Source: Nanobdellota archaeon (GTDB taxonomy: Archaea; Nanobdellota; Nanobdellia; Pacearchaeales; GW2011-AR1). Taken from it: DNA of 34,350 nucleotides. The stretch is taken from contig JAHJSH010000033.1 in assembly GCA_018830525.1 (NCBI GenBank), positions 1 to 34,350 on the forward strand, read 5' to 3'. The notes under the pieces are model-generated. The model made no database searches. It was not told where the DNA came from and worked only from the letters and a program-made list of their open reading frames with translations. Positions 27,622 to 34,350 of this stretch are shown piece after piece. The stretch's first letter is position 1, and each line of letters begins with the position of its first letter. A program made the translations under genes and the position numbers.

Positions 27622-28034
27622 TGAGTGGAAGAAAATTGAAGAAAGATCGAATGAAGTTTAGAGATAACAAGTTGCCTGATAAGAAAAAGCGACTGGGAAT
27701 TAGTTTGAAGTTTGACCCGATTGGGCGAGCTGCACAGGCTAAAGGAATTGTTACAAAGAAAATTCAGAAGGAAGCTAAACAACCTAACTCGGCTATGAGG
27801 AAATGTTGCAGGGTTCAGTTGGTTAAGAATGGTAAAGAAGTTACCGCCTTCATCCCCGGAAACTTGGCACAGAAATTTGTTGATGAGCATGATGAGGTTA
27901 TTATTGAAAGAATTGGTGGAAAGCAGGGACGAACAAAGGGAGATTTATCTGGTGTTCGATTTCAGGTTATTAAAGTAAATGATCAGCCGTTAGCGAGACT
28001 TTGGTCTGGAAAGATTGAGAAGGGAAGACGATAA
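27612..28034 (+). CDS. rps12: Ribosomal protein uS12
   Basis: 140 aa from ATG 27612 (MGLMSGRKLKK); the second ATG at 27621 would give MSGRKLKK and is equally plausible. Conserved core EAKQPNSAMRKCCRVQLVKNGKEVTAF (here KQPNSAMRK and VQLVKNGK), DEHDEVIIERIGGKQGRTKGDLSGVRFQVIKVN. It is part of the decoding centre. It is shorter than many archaeal S12 at the N-terminus. Preceded by the leader mini-cistron and hairpins, it begins the rps12-rps7 unit. Confidence 0.94.
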   Translation: MGLMSGRKLKKDRMKFRDNKLPDKKKRLGISLKFDPIGRAAQAKGIVTKKIQKEAKQPNSAMRKCCRVQLVKNGKEVTAFIPGNLAQKFVDEHDEVIIERIGGKQGRTKGDLSGVRFQVIKVNDQPLARLWSGKIEKGRR

Positions 28035-28174
28035 TGGTAGAAAAAAATCTAGGTTATGATTGGTATATATGGGTGGATGAGAAGTCCGGAGAGATATCTC
28101 CAAATCCTTATAAATCTAAGTTTGAAAGTAAGACTTATGAACTGTCTGAAGATTTAATGGAGGTATCTTGGTAA
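28034..28174 (+). CDS. Small hypothetical protein between rps12 and rps7 (46 aa)
   Basis: Starts in a TAATG overlap with the rps12 stop and ends one base before the rps7 ATG. The protein starts MVEKNLGYDWYIWVDEKSGE and is acidic and aromatic-rich (two Trp in DWYIW, another in the final VSW). The Shine-Dalgarno for rps7 (GGAGG at 28159-28163) lies within its last codons. Tight fit on both sides supports a real cistron. I do not recognise it. Confidence 0.6.
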   Translation: MVEKNLGYDWYIWVDEKSGEISPNPYKSKFESKTYELSEDLMEVSW

Positions 28175-28175
28175 A

Positions 28176-28772
28176 ATGGTACAGATGAAAATTTTTGGAT
28201 TATATGATGCTTCGGAGGTTCGAGTTGAAGACCCTGGTTTGAAGAAAGTTATTAATTTGAATGCGAAGTTGATGTTGAAATCCCATGGAAGAATTAAGTA
28301 TGATCCGACTCGGGCGAAGGTTAATGTTGTTGAGAGATTGATTAATTTGTTGCAGGTTCCGGGAAGCCGGGGGAAGAAGCATAGAATTATTACTGGTTGG
28401 ATTACTGGGAAACAGACGAAGTGTGCGGGTATTGTTATTGATGCGTTCAAGATTATCGAAGAGAAAACTGGGGAAAATCCGTTGAAGGTTTTGGTTAAAG
28501 CAATTGAGAACGCGGCCCCTCGAGATGAGGTAACTTCTATTGAATATGGGGGGGCGAAATATCCTCAGGCTGTTGATGTTTCTCCGAGGCGAAGATTGAA
28601 TTTAGTTTTGAGGTATATTATTAATGGATCTTATGACAAGGCTTTCAACAAGAAAGCTACAATTGTAGAGTCTTTGGCTAGGGAAATAATGTTGGCGGCC
28701 GATAATTCTAGCGAGTCTTATGCAATTTCTAAAAAAAATGATGCTGAGAAGCAAGCTGATGCTGCGAGATAA
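28176..28772 (+). CDS. rps7: Ribosomal protein uS7
   Basis: 198 aa. Recognisable blocks are NVVERLINLLQVPG, KVLVKAIENAAPRDEVTSIEYGG and the family signature YPQAVDVSPRRRLNLVLRYI, with an Ala/Asp-rich tail. It nucleates assembly of the small subunit head. It follows rps12 in the conserved archaeal order, with a 46-residue ORF inserted between the two. Confidence 0.95.
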   Translation: MVQMKIFGLYDASEVRVEDPGLKKVINLNAKLMLKSHGRIKYDPTRAKVNVVERLINLLQVPGSRGKKHRIITGWITGKQTKCAGIVIDAFKIIEEKTGENPLKVLVKAIENAAPRDEVTSIEYGGAKYPQAVDVSPRRRLNLVLRYIINGSYDKAFNKKATIVESLAREIMLAADNSSESYAISKKNDAEKQADAAR

Positions 28773-28822
28773 TTATTTTTGAGTATAATCATTTTTATAA
28801 AGTCTTTTTTGGTGAGTTTTTT

Positions 28823-29116
28823 ATGATAAAAGTTTCAATTGGTGAGGGAATTTCCTTAGATAATTTGGGTGGTGCGGTTTTGTCTCGGGATGGCAGAGAT
28901 TATGTTTTTGTTCAACTCGGAACTTCTAATCTTCATCCAATCTATTGTCCGTTTAATGGTGCTGAATGTGATTCTAAGGGAATTGTGGAATGTCTAGGTA
29001 ATATGGATGAAGACTTGGATAAGAAGAGTATTGGTCCAAGATATGATTTCTGTAAACCTTATCAAATACTTATTCCCGAATTTAGAAGAATTGCAATAGA
29101 ATCTCAGCGTTCCTGA
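28823..29116 (+). CDS. Hypothetical protein (97 aa)
   Basis: I do not recognise it. MIKVSIGEGISLDNLGGAVL opens a small beta-rich protein. Four cysteines are spread as YCPFNGAECD, ECLGN and FCKPY, which could bind metal. TTTATAAA at 28794-28801 lies about 25.5 bp before the ATG, so a leaderless transcript is likely and the gene has its own promoter. It sits between rps7 and EF-2 with no sequence clue to function. Confidence 0.68.
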   Translation: MIKVSIGEGISLDNLGGAVLSRDGRDYVFVQLGTSNLHPIYCPFNGAECDSKGIVECLGNMDEDLDKKSIGPRYDFCKPYQILIPEFRRIAIESQRS

Positions 29117-29193
29117 AATATTTGTTTTTCTCGTCGATAAATTTCTTTTTTGTAACGCAAATATTTATAAACCAATTTTTCAATCAATTATCT

Positions 29194-31365
29194 ATGGCAG
29201 TAGATATGACTATAAGAGTTAAAGAACTTCAGAAAGAACCTAAACATATTCGTAACATCGCAATTTGTGCGCATATCGACCACGGCAAAACAACTTTTTC
29301 AGATAATCTGTTAGCTGGTGCGGGGATGTTGTCTCAGGAACTTGCAGGAAAAAAATGTGCCTTGGATTTTCATGAGGATGAGGCGGAGAGGGGAATTACA
29401 ATTGATTCGGCTTCGGTTTCGATGGTTCATAAAGTTGAGGGGCAAGATTATTTAGTTAACTTGATTGATACTCCAGGTCATGTGGATTTCGGAGGAGATG
29501 TTACTCGAGCTATGAGGGCTGTTGATGGGGCTATTGTTTTGACTTGTGCAAGTGAAGGAATTATGCCTCAGACTGAAACCGTTCTCCGACAGGCTTTGAA
29601 GGAGAGGGTTAGACCAATTCTTTTTATCAATAAAGTTGACCGATTAATCAGGGAAGTTAAGTTGACTCCTAAAGAAATGCAGGAAAGATTTATTGCTATT
29701 ATTAACTCGGTGAATAAGTTAATTGAAGAAATTGCTGAGCCAGAATATAAACAGAAGTTCCAGGTTAATGTTGCAGATGGTTCAGTTGCGTTTGGTTCCG
29801 CCTTTCATAATTGGGCTTTGAGTATTCCTTATATGCAGAAAAAGGGAATTAGTTTTAAGGAGATTATTGATGCTTACGAGGCTGGGGGGGAAGAGTATAA
29901 GTCTTTGGCTAAGAAAGCTCCGATTCATGAAGTTATTTTGAGTATGGTAGTTAATAATCTTCCAGACCCTGTGACTGCACAGGCATATAGAATTCCGAAG
30001 ATTTGGCATGGAGATTTAGAAAGTCAGGCTGGAAAAGATTTGCGAGCTTGTAATATTGATGGGGAAGTTGCGTTTGTTCCGATTAAAATTGTTGTTGATA
30101 AAAATGCTGGAGAAGTTGCGGCTGGGCGATTATTTGGTGGAAGGATTAAGAAAGGGGATGAATTATATTTAAATATTGCTGGGAAAAAGGTTAGGGCTCA
30201 GCAAGTTTCTATTTACAAAGGTGCTTCTCGAGTTCAGCTTGATGAGGTTGTGGCGGGTAATATTGTTGGAATTGTTGGGCTTGGAGATGTTGTCGTTGGT
30301 GAAACCGTTTCTAGAAATCCGATTGAACCATTCGAGGCGATTAGCCATTTGTTTGAACCAGTCGTTACAAAATCTATAGCGGCTAAAAAGACTGCAGATT
30401 TACCGAAGCTTATTGAAATTTTGAGACAAGTTGGAAAGGAAGATCCTTCTTTGAGAATTGAAATTAATGAAGAGACGGGGGAATCTTTAATGTCGGGTAT
30501 GGGGGAATTGCATTTAGAAATTATTGAAAATAGAATTAAGTCGGAAAAAGGGCTTGAGATAGAAATGGGCCCTCCAATCATTGTTTTTAGGGAGGCTGTT
30601 GCTAAGGTTAGTGATGTTGCTGAAGGACGATCTCCGAATAAGCATAATAGTTTTTTCTTGACGGTTGAGCCTTTGGAAGATGCAATTGTTGAAGCTATCG
30701 CCTCAGGTAATTTGCCTAGGGGAAGAATTAAGAAGAAAGATAAGGCTCTTGATGAGACTCTTGTTGGATTAGGAATTTCTCGGGAAGAAGCTCAGCAGTA
30801 CAGAGATATTTTTAATGGAAATGTTTTCTTGGATAAGACTAAAGGTGAAGTTCACATTGGTGAAGTTATCGAATTAGTTTTGGATTCTTTTGAGGAAGTT
30901 ATGAAGGCGGGTCCTTTGGCTCGGGAGCCGACTTTGAAGTTGAAGGTTTCTTTGGTTGATTTGAAGTTGCATGAGGATGCGATTCATCGGGGTCCTGCAC
31001 AGGTATACCCTGCAATTCGGTCAGGTCTTCGAGAGGCTTTTGCTAAGGCATCCCCCACAATTTACGAGCCGGTTCAGGTTCATCAGATTGAAGTGCCTAC
31101 ATCTTTTATGGGTGCGGTGACTTCATTGGTTTCTACTAAAAGGGGAAATTTAGTCGATGTTTCTCAAGATGAGACTGGCGTTACTATTCGGGCAGAGATT
31201 CCAGTTCAGGAGATGATTGGTTGGACGAATGATTTGCGATCGGCTACGGAGGGAAGAGGAGTGAGTTCTTTAGTTAGTCAGACTTTTAAGAAATTACCTA
31301 ATGATATGCAGGCTAAGATTATTGCACAGATAAGGTCACGGAAGGGTTTAGCTGAAAACCAATAA
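29194..31365 (+). CDS. fusA: Translation elongation factor 2
   Basis: 723 aa from ATG 29194. TTTATAAA at 29164-29171 lies about 26 bp before it, and the upstream in-frame extension is AT-rich promoter sequence. GTPase motifs: AHIDHGKTT (26-34), DTPGHVDFGGDV and INKVDR. The diphthamide loop is intact (LHEDAIHRGPAQVYPAIR, with His598), so diphthamide modification is expected. It catalyses ribosomal translocation. All five domains appear complete. Confidence 0.97.
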   Translation: MAVDMTIRVKELQKEPKHIRNIAICAHIDHGKTTFSDNLLAGAGMLSQELAGKKCALDFHEDEAERGITIDSASVSMVHKVEGQDYLVNLIDTPGHVDFGGDVTRAMRAVDGAIVLTCASEGIMPQTETVLRQALKERVRPILFINKVDRLIREVKLTPKEMQERFIAIINSVNKLIEEIAEPEYKQKFQVNVADGSVAFGSAFHNWALSIPYMQKKGISFKEIIDAYEAGGEEYKSLAKKAPIHEVILSMVVNNLPDPVTAQAYRIPKIWHGDLESQAGKDLRACNIDGEVAFVPIKIVVDKNAGEVAAGRLFGGRIKKGDELYLNIAGKKVRAQQVSIYKGASRVQLDEVVAGNIVGIVGLGDVVVGETVSRNPIEPFEAISHLFEPVVTKSIAAKKTADLPKLIEILRQVGKEDPSLRIEINEETGESLMSGMGELHLEIIENRIKSEKGLEIEMGPPIIVFREAVAKVSDVAEGRSPNKHNSFFLTVEPLEDAIVEAIASGNLPRGRIKKKDKALDETLVGLGISREEAQQYRDIFNGNVFLDKTKGEVHIGEVIELVLDSFEEVMKAGPLAREPTLKLKVSLVDLKLHEDAIHRGPAQVYPAIRSGLREAFAKASPTIYEPVQVHQIEVPTSFMGAVTSLVSTKRGNLVDVSQDETGVTIRAEIPVQEMIGWTNDLRSATEGRGVSSLVSQTFKKLPNDMQAKIIAQIRSRKGLAENQ

Positions 31366-31391
31366 TTTTTGGGAAGGTTTTATCGATAAAT

Positions 31392-31399
31392 ATTTAAAT
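31392..31399 (+). promoter_or_regulatory. TATA box of the 79-aa gene
   Basis: ATTTAAAT is centred about 24.5 bp before the ATG at 31420, at leaderless spacing. Confidence 0.45.
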
Positions 31400-31419
31400 G
31401 AGCTTTAATCAATATTATT

Positions 31420-31659
31420 ATGGTTAATGGGGAATGTATAGTTACTTTTGATGATTCTGTTTGTATGGAAGTTCTGGATGTTTTTGGCAAGTCTGTTGAT
31501 TCTGAAGGATTTATTGTTGAGAAGGAAAATATGGCTCAAAAGGTACTTAGTGAAGATGGTCAAGAGGTGAATATTAAAGAGTTTGGAGGAATAAAGAAAG
31601 GCTCTGAAGTGTTCATTAAAAACGATCTTGTTTCTCTGATGAGACTTTCTAAGGAATAG
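31420..31659 (+). CDS. Hypothetical protein (79 aa)
   Basis: I do not recognise it. It is a small acidic protein starting MVNGECIVTFDDSVCMEVLD and ending EVFIKNDLVSLMRLSKE, and it looks beta-rich. It has its own TATA box and is followed two bases later by the 259-residue gene, so the two probably form an operon. It separates EF-2 from EF-1A. Confidence 0.62.
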   Translation: MVNGECIVTFDDSVCMEVLDVFGKSVDSEGFIVEKENMAQKVLSEDGQEVNIKEFGGIKKGSEVFIKNDLVSLMRLSKE

Positions 31660-31661
31660 AA

Positions 31662-32441
31662 ATGGCTTGGTTGGATAAACTTAAGGCTTTGTTCAATTTT
31701 GAGCTTAATGCTCCTTTGATAAATATAACTAAGAATTCTGGTAATTCTAATTTAGGTAAGGAATATGTGAATAGCGGGGAGAAGATTGATATTCTCTTTG
31801 ATAACCTTTCTAAGGAAAAACAAGAAAAATTAAAGTTAATCTTAAAGGAAAAAGTTGAGGAAGGGAGTAAACTTCTTGAGGAAAAATCTTTTGGATTGCT
31901 GAGAGAGTTAATTAATTTCCAAAGAACTAAGGGAGAAGATAAAAAAGTCTTAGATTTCTTTCAGAATCTTATCCCTAAGGAAGATTTTGAAGCTCTTGAG
32001 TCTTCCCTTTATCTTAGGAGAAGGTTTCAAGAAAAAAGGGATGTTAGTAAACTTAAGGAAGATATAAGAACGCGATTTGGTGATCGTGGAAAAAATATTT
32101 CAAATCTTTGTACTGCCGGATATTTTGAGAATTTTCTTATGCCTTTGTTTAACTCTTCAAAAGAAGGTTTTGACAATATTTATAATGTTGTTGTCTCTAG
32201 GTCTCCAATGGCAATATTTGTTCATAGTGCTATGGGGGAGGATCAAATAACTCGGGATATAAAGACTGGATTAGAAGTGTCTAAAAAATATGGGATAAAA
32301 TTTTTGCACATACATGGGATTGGTGATCAAAATATCCGAACAATAAAGCGATGTATTTATGAAAATAAGGAATTGTTTAATTACTATGATAAAGAGATAT
32401 TCGAGAATAATGGAATAATAATTGTAGAGCTAATTCTTTAA
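31662..32441 (+). CDS. Hypothetical protein (259 aa)
   Basis: I do not recognise it. The N-terminal two thirds are mostly charged helices (KEKQEKLKLILKEKVEEGSK and following), possibly coiled-coil. The C-terminal third is alpha/beta (SPMAIFVHSAMGEDQ, GIKFLHIHGIG, IIIVELIL). The segment FVHSAMGEDQITRDIKTGLEVSKKYG, seen here as FVHSAMGEDQ, suggests a nucleotide- or NAD-type fold, but no motif is decisive. No membrane segment is seen. It is more AT-rich than its ribosomal neighbours and looks accessory. Confidence 0.65.
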   Translation: MAWLDKLKALFNFELNAPLINITKNSGNSNLGKEYVNSGEKIDILFDNLSKEKQEKLKLILKEKVEEGSKLLEEKSFGLLRELINFQRTKGEDKKVLDFFQNLIPKEDFEALESSLYLRRRFQEKRDVSKLKEDIRTRFGDRGKNISNLCTAGYFENFLMPLFNSSKEGFDNIYNVVVSRSPMAIFVHSAMGEDQITRDIKTGLEVSKKYGIKFLHIHGIGDQNIRTIKRCIYENKELFNYYDKEIFENNGIIIVELIL

Positions 32442-32453
32442 ATAATTAATTCT

Positions 32454-32514
32454 CCAAACAACAACCTTTAAAATATAATATATTTTCTAAATTTCCGAAC
32501 AACAACCTTTAAAA
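32454..32514 (+). repeat. Duplicated promoter repeat of EF-1A
   Basis: CCAAACAACAACCTTTAAAA (32454-32473) and CCGAACAACAACCTTTAAAA (32495-32514) differ at one base and lie 41 bp apart. Each ends in a CTTTAAAA TATA-like box. The second box lies about 26 bp before an ATG at 32537, the first about 26 bp before 32496. Two tandem promoters for a highly expressed gene are likely. Confidence 0.7.
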
Positions 32515-32536
32515 ACCGACTTTAATATCATATTTT

Positions 32537-32623
32537 ATGTCTTTGATACGTCAAAGATGTATTAGAGTACGATTAAAAATCGTATACTCAAAATTTTTCC
32601 GAAGGGAAAAATTATTAAATTAA
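32537..32623 (+). CDS. Leaderless upstream ORF 1 of EF-1A (28 aa)
   Basis: The ATG lies at leaderless distance from the second promoter repeat. The peptide starts MSLIRQRCIRVRLKIVYSKF and is strongly basic. It spans all three leader hairpins and stops at TAA 32621-32623. It may be translated as a regulatory leader, or the open frame may be incidental to the hairpins. Confidence 0.35.
   Translation: MSLIRQRCIRVRLKIVYSKFFRREKLLN
32541..32613 (+). promoter_or_regulatory. Three consecutive hairpins in the EF-1A leader
   Basis: CTTTGA (32541-32546) pairs with TCAAAG (32551-32556). GAGTACGAT (32565-32573) pairs with ATCG-TA-TACTC (32579-32589), with a two-base bulge. AATTTTTCC (32592-32600) pairs with GGAAAAATT (32605-32613). 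The hairpins are directly adjacent and unlike the rest of the intergenic DNA. Confidence 0.65.
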
Positions 32624-32642
32624 CTAAATTAAAATATAGAAA

Positions 32643-32705
32643 ATGGCTAAAGAAACTTTCGAAAAGTATCATGAAGCCATTTATCTAGAAAACAAAAATG
32701 GCTAA
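32643..32705 (+). CDS. Upstream ORF 2 of EF-1A (20 aa), overlapping the start
   Basis: Starts [12 protein letters not shown] and ends at TAA 32703-32705, five bases into EF-1A (ATGGCTAA). Its first bases repeat the start of EF-1A: the shared string AAAATGGCTAAAGAAA is 16 nt. The stop-start overlap would allow coupled reinitiation. A decoy start or a partial duplication are alternatives. Confidence 0.4.
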   Translation: MAKETFEKYHEAIYLENKNG

Positions 32706-33984
32706 AGAAAAACCTATAATGAATGTTGTCTTCGTTGGACACGTCGATCAGGGAAAGTCTACCTGTGTTGGTAGAATATTCTTTGACGGTGGAGCAGTTA
32801 CCGAACAGGAACTGAAAAAGTACAAGGAAGAAGCAGCAAAACATGGTAAAGCAGGATTTGAATTTGCTTACGTAATGGATAATCTGAAGGAAGAGCGAGA
32901 GAGAGGAGTTACTATTAACTTGTCTTATAAGAAGCTTATGACTCAGAATTATGAAGTTACAATTATTGATGCTCCAGGTCACAAGGATTTTGTTAAAAAC
33001 ATGATCACTGGTGCTTCTCAAGCAGATGCGGCTTTCTTAGTTGTTGGATGTGAAGACGGTGTACAACCTCAGACAAAAGAGCACGTTTGGTTACTTCGAA
33101 CTATGGGTGTGAAAGCACTTGCAGTTCTTATTAACAAGATGGATGTTGTTAAATATTCTGAAGAGAAGTATAATAAAGCTGTCGAAGATGTTAAGGTTGT
33201 TATTAAGCAAGCAGGATATAAACCTGATGAAACTGCGTTTATTCCGGGTTCTGCTTATGTTGGCGACAACATTGCAAAGAAATCCGACAAGATGGCCTGG
33301 TACAAAGGACCAACTGTTCTTGAACAGATTGATAAGTTCCCTACACCAGAAAAACCAATTGGTTTACCATTGCGAATGCCTATCCAGGATGTCTACGAGA
33401 TTACTGGAATTGGTACTGTACCTGTAGGAAAGATTGAAACTGGTATTATGAAAGTTGGCCAAAAGGTCATAGTATTACCAGGTCGATCAGGGACTGGAAT
33501 CACTGGTGAAGTTCGATCTATCGAAGCTCACCACGAGCAGTTAAAAGAAGCTGAAGCTGGAGACAATGTCGGTATCAACATCCGAGGTGTTGGTAAGAAG
33601 GATATGGCTCGAGGGGACGTTATCTGTGATGCTGCTCATCCGGCGGTTATTGTTGAAGAGTTTGAAGCGCAAATTGCGGTTATCAATCATCCAACAGTTA
33701 TTGCTAAAGGATACACTCCAGTTTTCCATGTTCACACAGCTCAAGTTCCATGTCAATTCGTGGAAATTAAAGCTAAGTTGGACCCTGCAAGCGGACAAGT
33801 TACCCAAGAAAACCCAGACTTTATTAAGAATGGGGATGTTGCTATTGTAAGAATCAAGCCTATCGGAAATCTAGTTTTGGAATCTGCAGATAAGAATCCA
33901 AACATGGCGAGATTCGCTATCCGAGACGCTGGTGTTACAGTTGCAGCAGGTGTTTGTAAATCTCTTGTTGCGAAAAAACTTTAA
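32698..33984 (+). CDS. tuf: Translation elongation factor 1-alpha
   Basis: 428 aa, normal archaeal length. G1 GHVDQGKST (14-22), [20 protein letters not shown] for G3, and INKMD for G4. The C-terminal beta-barrel domains are complete. It delivers aminoacyl-tRNA to the ribosome. Codon use appears more biased than in the neighbours (more ACC/GGA/AAG), as expected for high expression. It has a complex leader with two promoters, three hairpins and two upstream ORFs, and a terminator directly after the stop. Confidence 0.97.
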   Translation: MAKEKPIMNVVFVGHVDQGKSTCVGRIFFDGGAVTEQELKKYKEEAAKHGKAGFEFAYVMDNLKEERERGVTINLSYKKLMTQNYEVTIIDAPGHKDFVKNMITGASQADAAFLVVGCEDGVQPQTKEHVWLLRTMGVKALAVLINKMDVVKYSEEKYNKAVEDVKVVIKQAGYKPDETAFIPGSAYVGDNIAKKSDKMAWYKGPTVLEQIDKFPTPEKPIGLPLRMPIQDVYEITGIGTVPVGKIETGIMKVGQKVIVLPGRSGTGITGEVRSIEAHHEQLKEAEAGDNVGINIRGVGKKDMARGDVICDAAHPAVIVEEFEAQIAVINHPTVIAKGYTPVFHVHTAQVPCQFVEIKAKLDPASGQVTQENPDFIKNGDVAIVRIKPIGNLVLESADKNPNMARFAIRDAGVTVAAGVCKSLVAKKL

Positions 33985-34045
33985 GGTCTAATTGACCAAT
34001 TTATTTTTTTATTTTTGCCCTCCTAGAGGGTACCCCTAAAGGGGC
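33985..34045 (+). terminator. Terminator region of EF-1A
   Basis: Directly after the stop, GGTC (33985-33988) pairs with GACC (33994-33997) and is followed by a T-rich run to about 34016, the archaeal termination signal. Two further G/C-rich hairpins follow: CCCTC/GAGGG (34018-34030) and CCCC/GGGG (34033-34044). Confidence 0.65.
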
Positions 34046-34120
34046 ATAATAAATTCCTTTTGGGGATTTCTCCCAAGGGTTAAACTATTTTTTATTGATG
34101 TGACTGGAGTATAATAATTC

Positions 34121-34184
34121 TTAAAAACCGTCTAACATGTTTTTAGTTATGGATATTAACTTAACCTCGCCACTTAAATTTTAG
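34121..34184 (+). promoter_or_regulatory. Probable promoter with leaderless mini-ORF
   Basis: TTAAAAACCG at 34121-34130 resembles the EF-1A box and lies about 25 bp before an ATG at 34149. That opens an 11-codon ORF, MDINLTSPLKF, ending at 34184. This copies the leader style seen elsewhere and may belong to a gene beyond the window edge. Nothing else recognisable lies at 34046-34120. Confidence 0.35.
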
Positions 34185-34186
34185 TT

Positions 34187-34286
34187 CCAACTATTTCCTT
34201 CCCTTGCTGTTCCTGACAGTTGGGGTTTACCAACGCAATTTTAGGGACTTATCTTCGTATCTTTCAATAAAAGTGCCCAAAATTGC
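34187..34286 (+). promoter_or_regulatory. Structured region with competing hairpins
   Basis: CCAACT (34187-34192) can pair with AGTTGG (34218-34223). GTTGG (34219-34223) can instead pair with CCAAC (34230-34234). GCAATTTT-A-GGG (34235-34246) pairs with CCC-AAAATTGC (34276-34286) as an 11-bp stem with one bulge. The first two are mutually exclusive. The region could be a leader switch, an unrecognised structured RNA or an element end. Confidence 0.35.
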
Positions 34287-34349
34287 TTCGATTTCAGGTA
34301 AAACATTAGACAAAATCTTGAATTTGAACAAACTCTTGTTATAAACCAC
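34227..34349 (-). CDS. Possible partial ORF at the window edge
   Basis: An open minus-strand frame enters from beyond the window and ends at a TAA (34227-34229). The last residues are IEAILGTFIERYEDKSLKLRW. It could be the C-terminus of a protein. Another minus frame is also open for a similar length, and the plus strand is structured here, so this is weak. Confidence 0.25.
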   Translation of the reverse strand: MVYNKSLFKFKILSNVLPEIEAILGTFIERYEDKSLKLRW

Positions 34350-34350
34350 A

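Noticed and set aside
29122-29193. N-terminal extension of EF-2
   Set aside because: The extra codons are AT-rich, hydrophobic and unlike EF-2, and they include the TATA box; the ATG at 29194 fits leaderless initiation.

Overview
The window looks like an archaeal chromosome segment, most likely from a DPANN lineage of the Woesearchaeota/Pacearchaeota type. It is AT-rich and densely packed. It carries archaeal RNA polymerase (RpoH, RpoB, RpoA), L30e, archaeal NusA, S12, S7, EF-2, EF-1A, both RFC subunits, archaeal tRNA-splicing endonuclease and a probable L41e. Many start codons sit 25-27 nt downstream of an archaeal TATA box, as expected of leaderless transcripts. The lineage is inferred from gene content and style; no search was run.

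Layout: 1-139 is a 39-bp tandem repeat. 157-2216 holds endA (minus strand), a free-standing LAGLIDADG homing endonuclease running into tRNA-Gln(CUG), a probable L41e and a small ORF. 2267-5547 is a replication cluster: rfcS, a nucleoside deoxyribosyltransferase-like protein, rfcL and a Fic protein. 5525-7511 is a divergent pair, a membrane-anchored DsbA-like protein and a tRNA-thiolation ATPase, sharing one palindromic TATA box. 7565-18722 is a dNTP-supply region: a thymidylate synthase-like protein, dTMP kinase, NrdR, NrdD (three inteins), a separately encoded glycyl-radical tail, NrdG, DUF1653, NAD kinase, dUTPase and a kinase/dCMP-deaminase fusion. 18753-18925 has an interrupted copy of a tRNA-Lys 5' end followed by the intact tRNA-Lys(UUU). 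19759-33984 is the transcription/translation block: rpoH, rpoB, a fused rpoA, rpl30e, nusA, rps12, rps7, EF-2 and EF-1A, with a few small unknown genes. The last 366 bp hold the EF-1A terminator, another probable promoter and structured sequence.

The most unusual signal is a repeated 5' leader module in front of four unrelated genes: rfcL, nrdD, the kinase/dCMP deaminase and rps12. Each module is a mini-cistron of 25-41 codons whose reading frame ends in Asp-Phe-(Cys/Phe)-Leu(-Trp) and stops inside the start of the main gene. Three copies share an N-terminal Leu-Cys-Asn core and a hairpin with a compensatory base change. All four carry a second A/U-rich hairpin just before the start codon, with a purine-rich Shine-Dalgarno-like segment in its loop. 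A more divergent overlapping leader ORF precedes the thiolation gene, and unrelated overlapping ORFs precede rpoB and EF-1A. This looks like an undescribed cis-regulatory or translational-coupling system linking DNA synthesis and translation genes.

Other notable points are the split NrdD, whose radical-bearing tail is a 39-residue protein with its own ribosome binding site, and two NrdR-box-like palindromes exactly 32 bp apart in front of nrdR.
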